From Ruania suaedae (GTDB lineage: Bacteria; Actinomycetota; Actinomycetes; Actinomycetales; Beutenbergiaceae), in assembly GCF_021049265.1 (NCBI RefSeq), contig NZ_CP088018.1, positions 3,224,001 to 3,288,000 on the forward strand: a DNA stretch of 64,000 bases, in the 5' to 3' direction. Under the pieces are notes generated by a model. The model had not been told where the DNA came from. It worked only from the letters and a program-made list of their open reading frames with translations, and ran no database searches. Position 1 is the first letter of the stretch; every line of letters begins with the position of its first letter. The position numbers and the translations under genes were made by a program. Shown here in pieces: positions 15,643-23,823 of the stretch.

Positions 15643-17379
15643 TCACCGGACGAGCGACGCCGCCGGCTCCGGGCGATGGATCCCGCCGGGGCGGTAGCTC
15701 AGCGAGCGACTGATTCCCAGCAGATCGGCCAGATACCAGACGATGGCCAGCCACATCTCCGTCCCGCGCAACCCCGGGGTCTCGGCCAGTGGGTCGCGGC
15801 CGGTCCCGGACTCCGCCGCGAAGGCGAACCCTTCGCCGGGGCGCCAGTGGCTCAGCGCGTCTGTCAGCAGCCGGGCCGCTACCCGCCGGATCTCGTCCTG
15901 GCGGTATCCGCCCGTCCGGCCCGCGAGCCACAACGGGTGCGCGACGTCCAGCACATTGCACGCGTTCTGACGATCGGGCGCGAAGTAGCGGGCGTCATCG
16001 GCGTGGGCGAGCACCGTGTCGACGACGCGCTCGGGATGCGGCAAGGGCAGCCCGAACTGGGCGAACGACCCTCGCGACGTGCGGTAGAAGCCGTTCACGG
16101 TCTCCAGCCGGCCCGAGCGCGGGTCGTCCGTCCCCCACATCCCTGTCCTCGGGTCGACACGGGTGTGCAACCAGCCGAACAGCCCGGCCGCGGTGGCGGC
16201 ACTGTGCGGGGAACCGGCGCGGGTGTTCCACAGCAGGGCCGTGCCGAGCATGTCGGCGACGTTGCTGCTGCGCCACGGACTACCGCGCCACGGTAGCGAG
16301 TCCAGGAGTTCGACGAGGCCGTCGGCGCCGAGCCGGTCCACCGCGTGGATCGGATGCGCGACGCTCGATCCGAGCACGTCCAGGGCGTAGCCCACGCACA
16401 GCACGTGATAGTGGGCGTCGTCGACGCTGAGATCCGTCACCGTCGGTCCGGGCCGCCCGGAGGCGTCGAGTTCGGCGATCATACCCGAGATCGGGTCCTG
16501 CAGCCCGCGCAGCCACGCGATGTGCTCCTCGCGCGTCAGCTGCGGCGGAACCTGGCCGGTCAGGTAGGCCGCCACCTCCACGGCGTCGCAGTGCGCCCGC
16601 ACCGACGGCGCGCTGCCCGGTGCGTCGACATACCGACCCAGACCCGCGTCCCACGATCTCGCCAGGACCCTCTCCGCCTGCTCCCGCACCATCCGGTCGA
16701 AGCCTCGTACCTGCTCGGCGAGCACGGGCTCGGCGGCCGCGGCGTGTGATGCCTCACGCGGAGCGAGCTCGGGCACCCGCCACTTGCGCACCGTCGCCGG
16801 GTTCCCGGCCACGATCGCCCCGGCCGGTACGTCCTTGGTCACGATCGAGCCGGCGCCGACGACGGCCCGGTCACCGATCGTGATCCCATCGAGGACCATT
16901 ACGTGCGAACCGATCCAGACGTCGTCACCGATCGTGATGCCGCGTTGGGAAGTCGGCTGCTTGAAGACCGGCAGGTCCGGGTCGGTGATCGTGTGGTTGA
17001 AGGCCAGCATGGAGGTGTGGGCGCCGATGCGCACCGAGTGGCCGAGCCGGATGTTGCCGCGGATCACGCAGAACGGGTTGATGGTGCAGTTCGGGCCGGT
17101 CTGCAGGGTGCCGGTGAGATAGGCGTGCCCGGAGATGTAGGAACTGCGCCCCAGCGTCAGGGTCTCCACCTGGATGGCGGCCAACGGGGAGAGGAAACAG
17201 CGCTCACCGATCGAGGAGTCCGGCCGCAGGCGCAGGAACTCCTTCTGCTGGGCAAGCTGCTCGGCCTGCTGCTCGGCACTGGCCTCCACCCAGAAGAACC
17301 AGGACGAATAGTCGTAGTGGTCGCGGTCGAAGGGATTGGTCTCGGTTCCGGTCTCGATGCCGGTCTCGGTCTCGCTCAT
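15643..17379 (-). CDS. hexapeptide acetyltransferase fused to an alpha-helical toroid-like domain
   Basis: A 578-residue two-part protein. Residues of roughly 55-220 form a left-handed beta-helix acetyltransferase of the maltose/galactoside O-acetyltransferase type. It has repeated hexapeptides (ITIGDDVWIGSHV, ITIGDRAVVGAGSIV), the presumed catalytic His in AFNHT, and the end VAGNPATVRKWR. The remaining 350 residues look like an (alpha/alpha) helical toroid, as in glycan-processing enzymes, with WLRGLQDPISGMI, HTRVDPRTGMWGTDD, TVNGFYRTSRG and a NACNVLDVAHPLW segment. The N-terminus has a Thr/Glu-rich run. The start ATG overlaps the upstream stop by ATGA. No signal peptide. It might modify or unmask acetylated sugars during intracellular breakdown; the activity of neither half is known here. 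Confidence 0.8.
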   Translation of the reverse strand: MSETETGIETGTETNPFDRDHYDYSSWFFWVEASAEQQAEQLAQQKEFLRLRPDSSIGERCFLSPLAAIQVETLTLGRSSYISGHAYLTGTLQTGPNCTINPFCVIRGNIRLGHSVRIGAHTSMLAFNHTITDPDLPVFKQPTSQRGITIGDDVWIGSHVMVLDGITIGDRAVVGAGSIVTKDVPAGAIVAGNPATVRKWRVPELAPREASHAAAAEPVLAEQVRGFDRMVREQAERVLARSWDAGLGRYVDAPGSAPSVRAHCDAVEVAAYLTGQVPPQLTREEHIAWLRGLQDPISGMIAELDASGRPGPTVTDLSVDDAHYHVLCVGYALDVLGSSVAHPIHAVDRLGADGLVELLDSLPWRGSPWRSSNVADMLGTALLWNTRAGSPHSAATAAGLFGWLHTRVDPRTGMWGTDDPRSGRLETVNGFYRTSRGSFAQFGLPLPHPERVVDTVLAHADDARYFAPDRQNACNVLDVAHPLWLAGRTGGYRQDEIRRVAARLLTDALSHWRPGEGFAFAAESGTGRDPLAETPGLRGTEMWLAIVWYLADLLGISRSLSYRPGGIHRPEPAASLVR

Positions 17380-20111
17380 CGCGCACTCCTGATCGGGTTC
17401 TCGTACAGCCAGTCGAAGGTGTCCTCGCGTTCGGCCATGGACACACTGCGGCCGGTGAACTCCTGGTCGGCGGCGACCGCGCCGAGGATCACGTACGCGC
17501 CGCCGCCGGGGGCGAAGGTGTGCCGGCCGGCCTCGTAGCGGAAGGCGTGCACGTCCACCGGCGGGTTCCACGAGACCGTCACCGCCGAGGTCAGCACCGG
17601 CGCCAGCCCGCCCCGGTCGTCGGCGTGGGTATTGGTCTCCAGGTCGGGCACCTGCAGCCAGGTGGGGCTCGGGTCCTTGAAGTAGCCGACCAGCAGGTGC
17701 CCTTCCTGCGCCAGCGAGAACTCCACGCTCGCCTCGCCACCGAGCGCCGCCGACTTGGTGAACCGGACCCCGCGCAGGCCGGCGAGCTCCTCGGCGAGGG
17801 CGACCACCGGCTCGTCGACATCGTCGAAGAGTGCGTTCCCCTCGACGACTTCGAACGGCTGACCACCGGCATGGACGGTCAGGTCGATCGCGCGGAACGG
17901 CCCCGGCAGCGTAGGCCGCTCCGCCACGGCCGGCGGCAGCTCACCGCGGGCGAGGATCTCGACATTGGCCCGCAGGTTGGCCAGTTCGGCCTCGTACTCG
18001 GGAAGGCACTGCTGCCAGTGCCCGTACGCCTTGCCGTTCGGGAACGGGATCTTGCGCTGCGGCGTCTGCATGCTGTTGGCGTACCAGTAGGTTCCGGCCG
18101 TCAGGTCGGCGAGGCGGCGGTACACCTCCACGCTCGCCTCGACCAGCGGGACGGCCTTCTGCAACCGGGAGGCGAGGGCACGGTGGTCACCCTCGAAGGT
18201 GGCCCTGGCGTGCAGGATCTCGACGGCGGACCGCACCCTCAGGTCGTAGAAGTCGGCGATGAGCGCGATGGCTTGCGCGTCCCCGGCGAGCCGGTCGTAC
18301 TCACCCGCCTCGCTCCGCACCGCCTCGCGGCCCGCCTGCACGGCGGCCACCGCACGCGCCGAGAAGCGCACCCCGTCCTCGACGACGTCCAGCGGAGTCT
18401 CCCCCACGTGCGCCGTACCGGCCACCTCGTTCGCGACGTAGTCCTCCAGCCGCTCCCCCGCCGGCGCATGGGAGAGCCACAGGTCGTCGTACGCGCGGTG
18501 CCGGGCGGGGTTGGTGAGCTGGCTCAACGTCATGCCGAGGCTGAGCGTCTGACGGTTGCCCTCGGTGATCCCGAGCCGGCGCACCAGCCGCGGTGCGACC
18601 TGGCCCATCGCCTCGAGCGTCTCGAGCGCCGCCGCTCCGGCCTGCTCGGAGCCGAACTGCTCTGCGAGCCGGCCGGTCCAGTACTGTCGCTCCGCGTCGG
18701 CGTCCCGGTCCGCCTTCCAGGCGTAGCGGTGCCAGGCCTCGAACCAGATCCAGTCCCGGTCGAGCTGGCGCAATCTCGGCTCTGCCTTGTCCGGTGAGAG
18801 CGGCCACTCCCAGTAGAACAGCGGGTACAGGTGCAGCCCATTGCTGTCGAGCCGGTGCCGGATGGCGCGGACGCTGCGCTGGATGAAGGTGACAGCGCCG
18901 TACCGGAACGGTTCGAGGTCGGCGAGGATGTGGATGTTGACCACGTGCGCCCCGCCGAGCGAGGCGAGGTAGCGGTGCGTGCGCTGCCACTTCCCGCGCG
19001 GATTCCAGGTGGTCAGGGACTCGCCGTTGTACTTGGCCTCGGTGTGAAGTGCCGGGTACCGGCCCGCGGAGGCCTCGATCACCGGCTTGGGGTCCAGCGA
19101 GTGGGCACGCAGCAGGATCGGTGGCGGCTGCTGGGTGCCTGCGGCGGCCACGCCGTCCTCGACAGCGGGCAGGATCGTCTCGGTGAACCACTCGGTGCCG
19201 TAGAGGTCGCCCTGCAGCACCTCGCCCAGGCAGACGTAGAGCCCGATCTGCGGGAAGTCGCGTACGAAGTCGGTCAGCACGGCGCGGGTGTACGCCGACG
19301 TGAGCTCGGTGGGGCGGGGCTGATGCAGCGGGATGTCGTGATGACGGGCGAAGGGCAGCGGGATGTGGATGTTGTAGAACATCAGGAACAGCTGGATCCC
19401 GCGGCGGCCCGCCTCGGCCACCATCCACGCCAGCGTCTCCCGGTTGAGCGCCAGCTGCTCGGGCGTGACCTCGAGCGCCTCCGGGAACTCCTCGGTCTGG
19501 ACGAACGAGGCGAACGGATGCCCGCTCCACAGGTAGATGACATTGGCGCGCTGGCTGAGCAGCGTCTCGAACATCTCCAGCCAGAGGTCGCGGTCGTAGA
19601 ACCAGCTGAAGCGATCCGGGGTGATCGGGTACTCGTACACCTGCCGCGGAGGTTCCACCTCGGTGAGCTGGAGCCCGATCGCAGGCCCGCGCAGCGCCAG
19701 ATCAGGGGTCTGGCCGGTCTCGACATCCCAGGGGATCCCACCCTCGTCCGCGACCAGCCGAGCCAGCTCCTGACAGCCGTAGAGCACGCCGACGTCGTCG
19801 GCGCCGGTCACCACGAGGACGCGGCCGGGCAGCATGCTCAGGTAGAAACCGTTCGGGCCCGGTGCGCCGGTGTTGTACAGCAGCCATTCCTGCTGCTCGA
19901 GCGCCGTGATCGCGGGCGCTGCGCGCTGGCCGACGACGATGCTCACCTCGCCGGCCTCCGGCCGCCGGGCCACCGCGCCGAGCGGGCGGGTGCGTACGGC
20001 GACACCGGCCTCGGCCAGGGCTGTGCCGAGCATCTCGATCCCGTGCCGTGCGGCCGGGCCGCCGTCGGCGGCCGGGCTGATCACGACGGTGTGCTGCGCT
20101 GAGCCGGACAC
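17376..20111 (-). CDS. large unassigned glycoside hydrolase (GH20/GH67-like architecture)
   Basis: A 911-residue protein. I chose the GTG at 20111 because CGGGAG lies six bases before it; there is no ATG nearby, although the frame is open upstream to 20471. Residues of about 1-130 resemble the alpha/beta domain preceding hexosaminidase and alpha-glucuronidase barrels (VVGQR, VLYGCQELARLV). A TIM-barrel-like part follows, with NVIYLWSGHPFASF, FLMFYNIHIPLP, the acidic LYVCLGEV segment and HTEAKYNGESL, then a long helical region and a beta-rich C-terminus. There is no signal peptide. It heads the leftward operon, diverging from the GntR gene, and overlaps the acetyltransferase fusion by ATGA. 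It could be an exo-glycosidase of a pectic or glucuronoxylan fragment. I cannot place it in a named GH family. Confidence 0.72.
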   Translation of the reverse strand: MSGSAQHTVVISPAADGGPAARHGIEMLGTALAEAGVAVRTRPLGAVARRPEAGEVSIVVGQRAAPAITALEQQEWLLYNTGAPGPNGFYLSMLPGRVLVVTGADDVGVLYGCQELARLVADEGGIPWDVETGQTPDLALRGPAIGLQLTEVEPPRQVYEYPITPDRFSWFYDRDLWLEMFETLLSQRANVIYLWSGHPFASFVQTEEFPEALEVTPEQLALNRETLAWMVAEAGRRGIQLFLMFYNIHIPLPFARHHDIPLHQPRPTELTSAYTRAVLTDFVRDFPQIGLYVCLGEVLQGDLYGTEWFTETILPAVEDGVAAAGTQQPPPILLRAHSLDPKPVIEASAGRYPALHTEAKYNGESLTTWNPRGKWQRTHRYLASLGGAHVVNIHILADLEPFRYGAVTFIQRSVRAIRHRLDSNGLHLYPLFYWEWPLSPDKAEPRLRQLDRDWIWFEAWHRYAWKADRDADAERQYWTGRLAEQFGSEQAGAAALETLEAMGQVAPRLVRRLGITEGNRQTLSLGMTLSQLTNPARHRAYDDLWLSHAPAGERLEDYVANEVAGTAHVGETPLDVVEDGVRFSARAVAAVQAGREAVRSEAGEYDRLAGDAQAIALIADFYDLRVRSAVEILHARATFEGDHRALASRLQKAVPLVEASVEVYRRLADLTAGTYWYANSMQTPQRKIPFPNGKAYGHWQQCLPEYEAELANLRANVEILARGELPPAVAERPTLPGPFRAIDLTVHAGGQPFEVVEGNALFDDVDEPVVALAEELAGLRGVRFTKSAALGGEASVEFSLAQEGHLLVGYFKDPSPTWLQVPDLETNTHADDRGGLAPVLTSAVTVSWNPPVDVHAFRYEAGRHTFAPGGGAYVILGAVAADQEFTGRSVSMAEREDTFDWLYENPIRSAR

Positions 20112-20186
20112 AAAGAACTCCCGTAGTTCTGCTCGTTTGCCTCGCCTGTCGGGGCGAGATGCTCGAAGGTAGCACCGTGCGATACC

Positions 20187-20199
20187 AGATACAATGTCT
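20187..20199. promoter_or_regulatory. imperfect palindrome in the divergent GntR/glycosidase promoter region
   Basis: AGATACAATGTCT has four of six symmetric positions and lies midway in the 124-base divergent gap between the glycosidase start (20111) and the GntR start (20236). It is flanked by GATACC and by TTGCGATC. Its size and position fit an operator for the adjacent GntR/FCD regulator controlling both arms; this is inferred from layout. Confidence 0.4.
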
Positions 20200-20235
20200 T
20201 GCGATCGGAGCCCGCCGCCTGATAGAGATGGGGCC

Positions 20236-20943
20236 ATGACCCCACCAGCGGAGGTGGCGGACCCGGCCCCTCGACCGGCACTCGCCCTCGAACAGCCCGT
20301 CTCCCGCGGCGATCGCGTCCGGGACGTGATCCAGGCCGCGATCCTCGACGCGCGCCTTCCCCAGGGCACACCATTGGTCGAGCGCGAGCTCTCGGCCATG
20401 CTCGGCGTCTCGAAGACGCCGATCCGGGAGGCGCTGAAACAGTTGCAGTCCAGCGGTCTGGTCGTCTCCACGGCCTACCAGGGAATGCGCGTGCGGGTGC
20501 TCGACGTCGCGATCGTGCGCGAGGTGACCGATGCCCGGCTCGCCGTCGAGCCACAGGCGCTACGGCTGGCCGTCGCCGCCCGAGGCGTGGCCCACTGCAC
20601 GGAAGCGCGCGAACTTCTCGCTCGCACCGAGGCACTGGTGAGCGCCAACGACACGGCTGAGCTCAGCGTGGCCAACCGGGCGTTCCACCGGTGCCTCTAC
20701 GCGGCCTGCGGGAACGACCTGCTGATCGACTTCCTCGACAAGCTGCAGGCGCTGAGCAGTTTCATCGCCACGGCCGGCTGGCACGTGCAGGCGACCTACG
20801 ACCAGGAGCTCGCCGAGCACTCCCGTCTGCTGGAGGCGTTCGAGCGTGCCGACGCCGAGGAGACCGCCCTTCTCCTTCGCCGGCACATCTCCGACGCGGC
20901 GCAGGGAACACTGCACGCGCTCGAGAGCGAGTCGGCCACATGA
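20236..20943 (+). CDS. GntR-family transcriptional regulator, FadR/FCD subgroup
   Basis: A 235-residue regulator. Residues of about 30-95 form the winged helix (RVRDVIQAAILDARLPQGTPLVERELSAMLGVSKTPIREALKQLQSSGLV). The rest is a helical FCD ligand domain. The residues that usually bind a metal there are present: an Asp in DARLAVEP and His residues in AFHRCLY, EHSRLLEA and RRHISDA. FCD regulators generally sense sugar acids or other carboxylates and act as repressors. The start ATG at 20236 is preceded by GAGATGGGG. It diverges from the large glycosidase gene and is the first gene of the rightward catabolic operon, overlapping the next gene by ATGA. It most likely controls both arms; the effector is probably an acid intermediate of the pathway. 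Confidence 0.93.
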   Translation: MTPPAEVADPAPRPALALEQPVSRGDRVRDVIQAAILDARLPQGTPLVERELSAMLGVSKTPIREALKQLQSSGLVVSTAYQGMRVRVLDVAIVREVTDARLAVEPQALRLAVAARGVAHCTEARELLARTEALVSANDTAELSVANRAFHRCLYAACGNDLLIDFLDKLQALSSFIATAGWHVQATYDQELAEHSRLLEAFERADAEETALLLRRHISDAAQGTLHALESESAT

Positions 20944-22097
20944 GCACGATCGCCGACCTCCGGCTGACGCCGCTCAACATCTCCCGGACCACCGGGTTCG
21001 TGTGCGGGCACGTCATCGTCGAGATCGACACCGACGACGGCCTCCTCGGCGTCGGTGAGATGTCCGACCTCCAGCATCTTCCCCGCTTCCACCCCGACAT
21101 CGACGACCTGACCTCGACACTCCGGGCGATGCTGCTCGGCGCCGACATCTGGGACGCGAACCAGCTGACCGGACTGCTCGCCGAGGCCTTCCCGCCAGCC
21201 GGAGCGCTCTACGACAAGGGCGCGGTGATCCGCTGCGGAGTCGACCTCGCGCTCTGGGATCTGCGCGGCAAGGCCACCGGCCGCAGCGTGACCTCGCTGC
21301 TCGGCGGGGCGGTGCGCCCGTCCCTCCCGGTCGCCTACCCGATCTTCCGCCAGCGCAGCGAGGCCGACGTCGAGGCGAACCTCGAGCTCGTGGCCGCCCG
21401 GCTGGACGCCGGCTTCTCGATGTTCCGGGTGTACGTGGGTGGAGACCTCGGCCTCGACGAGGAATTCCTGCGGCGCCTGCGGGAACGGTTCGAGCAGGCG
21501 ATCCAGATCAAATCCCTCGACTTCTCCAACCTCCTCGACGCACCAGCGGCCACCCGCTTCATCGAGCGCACCCGCGACGTCGACTACGCGCTCGTCGAGG
21601 CTCCCGCCCACGAGGGTGACGTCACCGGCCTGGCCGAGGTGCGCCGTCGGACCCTGATCCCGGTGAGCGAGCACGTCTACGACGCCCGTTCCGCCCTCCG
21701 GCTCGTGGCCGAACGCGCGGTGGACGTGTTCAACGTCGGGCTGTTCGCCCTCGGCGGCATCACCCCCGCCCAGCAGGTCATCGCCATCGCCGACGCGGCC
21801 CGTCTCGACACCCTGATCGGCACCACCCAGGAGCTCTCGATCGGGACGGCCGCCGCCGCGCACCTGGGCGTGGCGACCGTGAGCGCCCGGGTGGCAGCCG
21901 ATCCGGTCGGCCCGCTACTCTACGACGGCGACGTCGTCACCGAACCGGTGACCTATCGCCAGGGCCACCTCGCCCCACCCCCGGGCCCCGGCCTGGGCAT
22001 GAGCCTCGACGCCCGGCAGCTGCAGCAGGCAGCAGGACCGCTGCGGTGGGAGGCCGGATCCGGTTCCGTGATCGATCGCGTGGGGGCGCAGACATGA
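20940..22097 (+). CDS. enolase-superfamily protein lacking the KxK catalytic lysines
   Basis: A 385-residue enolase-superfamily protein with the N-terminal capping domain (GHVIVEIDTDDGLLGVGEMSD) and barrel. The metal ligands are conserved at proper spacing: D194 (SLDFSN), E220 (VEAPA) and E244 (SEHVY). Where the second strand normally carries K-x-K, this protein reads R163-V-Y165-V-G, so both usual lysines are replaced. It therefore cannot use the standard Lys base; it may use Arg/Tyr, act on the other face, or do different chemistry. The ATG overlaps the GntR stop and the stop overlaps the SDR start. In this pathway it would be placed as an acid-sugar dehydratase, for example on L-fuconate, but the missing lysines make that uncertain. 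Confidence 0.85.
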   Translation: MSTIADLRLTPLNISRTTGFVCGHVIVEIDTDDGLLGVGEMSDLQHLPRFHPDIDDLTSTLRAMLLGADIWDANQLTGLLAEAFPPAGALYDKGAVIRCGVDLALWDLRGKATGRSVTSLLGGAVRPSLPVAYPIFRQRSEADVEANLELVAARLDAGFSMFRVYVGGDLGLDEEFLRRLRERFEQAIQIKSLDFSNLLDAPAATRFIERTRDVDYALVEAPAHEGDVTGLAEVRRRTLIPVSEHVYDARSALRLVAERAVDVFNVGLFALGGITPAQQVIAIADAARLDTLIGTTQELSIGTAAAAHLGVATVSARVAADPVGPLLYDGDVVTEPVTYRQGHLAPPPGPGLGMSLDARQLQQAAGPLRWEAGSGSVIDRVGAQT

Positions 22098-22900
22098 GCA
22101 CCGCACGATTCGCGGGCGCGCGGGTGCTGATCACCGGCGGCTCGCGCAACATCGGACGCGCCATCACCGAGAGGTTCGCCGCCGAGGGCGCGCACGTCGC
22201 CATCAATACCCTCGACGAGCAGGAGGCGGAGGAGCTCGCCTCCTCCCTGCGCACGCAGGAGCGGCACGCCATCACCGTCCCGGCGGACGTCTCCGACCCC
22301 GCCGCCGTGGAGGACATGCTGGCACGGGTCCACGACGGGCTCGGCGGGATCGATGTGCTGATCAACAATGCCGCCGTCCCGATGCTGGGGCGGGTGCCGT
22401 TCTTCGACCTCACCCTGTCCGAATGGGATCGCCAGTTCGCCGTCGGCGCGCGAGGCACCTACCTGTGCACCCGCGGGGTGGCCGAGCGAATGGGCTCCGG
22501 CGGCAGCATCATCAATATCTCCTCGATCGGGGCGACCAAGGCGCACCGGGAGGCGGTCGCCTACGACGCGACCAAAGGTGCGATCGAGTCGTTCACGCGT
22601 GCCGCAGCGCTGGAGCTGGCGCCGCACGGCATCCGTGTCAACGCCATCGCCCCGGGCGCGATCTCGAACGCGCGCTACCAGGGCGAGGACCCCGCGGTCC
22701 AGCAGGCCGAGGTGACGCCCATCCCGCTCGGGCGGGCGGGCACCGGCGGCGAGGTGGCCGCCCTCGCCGCGTTCCTGGCCTCGGCGGAGGCCGCGTACAT
22801 CACCGGCCAGGTCATCACCATCGACGGCGGCCTCAGCGTGCAGGCCCGCCAGGCCACCTCCGAGGTCGTGCTGGTCTCCGAACGGGAAGGTTCTGCATGA
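22094..22900 (+). CDS. SDR-family oxidoreductase (sugar/polyol dehydrogenase-like)
   Basis: A 268-residue classical short-chain dehydrogenase. It shows the cofactor motif TGGSRNIGRA, NNAA at the fourth strand, the catalytic Ser in NISS, the YxxxK pair in YDATKGA and a C-terminal ITGQVITIDGG. A loop acidic residue consistent with NAD preference is not obvious (AINTLDEQ after the second strand). Length is normal with about 20 extra C-terminal residues. It is coupled by ATGA overlaps to the enolase-like gene before and the aldolase-like gene after. A likely job is oxidation of a free sugar such as fucose, or of a later keto-acid, in the same route; the substrate is unproven. Confidence 0.92.
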   Translation: MSTARFAGARVLITGGSRNIGRAITERFAAEGAHVAINTLDEQEAEELASSLRTQERHAITVPADVSDPAAVEDMLARVHDGLGGIDVLINNAAVPMLGRVPFFDLTLSEWDRQFAVGARGTYLCTRGVAERMGSGGSIINISSIGATKAHREAVAYDATKGAIESFTRAAALELAPHGIRVNAIAPGAISNARYQGEDPAVQQAEVTPIPLGRAGTGGEVAALAAFLASAEAAYITGQVITIDGGLSVQARQATSEVVLVSEREGSA

Positions 22901-23823
22901 GGGTCGACCTCGAGGGGGTGACCGCGGTCCTGGTCACCGGCTACCGCGATGGCACCGCACAGGTGGATCGCGCCGCCGTGACTGCGCTCGCCACCCGGGT
23001 CAGCGACGGTGGCGTCCCGGTCCTGACCGCCCTCGGCAACACCGCCGAGGTCCACCAGCTCCAGGGACCGGAACGGCGAGAGGTGCTGGAGGCCGTGGCC
23101 GAGGCCGGGCACCCCGGGACGATGCTCGCCGGTGTCGCGGGTCCGATGTCCGGAATGCTCCGGGAGATCGAGCTCGCCCATGCGCTGGGATATCACGCGG
23201 CGATGGTCCACGAGCCGGCCGACCCGTTCGGCGACGGTACCGGCCTGGTCCGGTTCTATACCGAGCTCGCACAATGGTCGGCACTGCCGCTCGTGCTGTA
23301 CGTACGCAGCACCCGGCTCTCCGGCACCCAGCTGCGGACCCTCGCCGGTCACGAGCGCGTCGTCGGCGTGAAGTACGCCCGGCCCGACCTGCACACGCTC
23401 GGCTCCCTCCTGCGGTCGGGGGCGGGGGCGATGTGCACGTGGATCAACGGTCTCGCCGAGTCCCACGCCCTCGCCTTCGCCGGCATCGGCGTGACCTCCT
23501 TCACCTCCGGCATCGCCAACGCCAGGCCCGAGATCGCCATGGCGCTCCACCTAGGCGTGACCAGTGGGGATCTGCGAGCGGTCCGTCGCCTGGTCGAGGA
23601 GTACATCGGCGAGGTCGAGGCCCTGCGCGCCGAGCGAGCCGGCCGCCACAACGTCTCGGTCATCAAGGAACTGCTGCGATGGGAGGGCCTGGACACGGGA
23701 GGCGTGCGCGCGCCGCACGAAGAGCTGGACGAGGGCGCACGCACTCGGCTGATCAGCGTGCGGGGATACCGCCCTACTCTGGAGGCCGTCGTGCTCGGAT
23801 CGTCCTCGAGGGAGACCCCATGA
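22897..23823 (+). CDS. DapA/NAL-family aldolase or dehydratase
   Basis: A 308-residue (beta/alpha)8 enzyme of the dihydrodipicolinate synthase / N-acetylneuraminate lyase family, which works through a Schiff base on 2-keto acids. The Schiff-base lysine is K159 (VVGVKYARPD) and the catalytic Tyr is Y135 (VLYVRS). The substrate-carboxylate loop that is usually GNTGE reads GNTAEVHQL. Members in sugar-acid loci split 2-keto-3-deoxy acids into pyruvate plus an aldehyde or dehydrate them. The ATG at 22897 overlaps the SDR stop and the end overlaps the dehydrogenase start. With a deoxyhexonate substrate the products would be pyruvate and lactaldehyde, which would suit the fucosidases nearby. Confidence 0.9.
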   Translation: MRVDLEGVTAVLVTGYRDGTAQVDRAAVTALATRVSDGGVPVLTALGNTAEVHQLQGPERREVLEAVAEAGHPGTMLAGVAGPMSGMLREIELAHALGYHAAMVHEPADPFGDGTGLVRFYTELAQWSALPLVLYVRSTRLSGTQLRTLAGHERVVGVKYARPDLHTLGSLLRSGAGAMCTWINGLAESHALAFAGIGVTSFTSGIANARPEIAMALHLGVTSGDLRAVRRLVEEYIGEVEALRAERAGRHNVSVIKELLRWEGLDTGGVRAPHEELDEGARTRLISVRGYRPTLEAVVLGSSSRETP

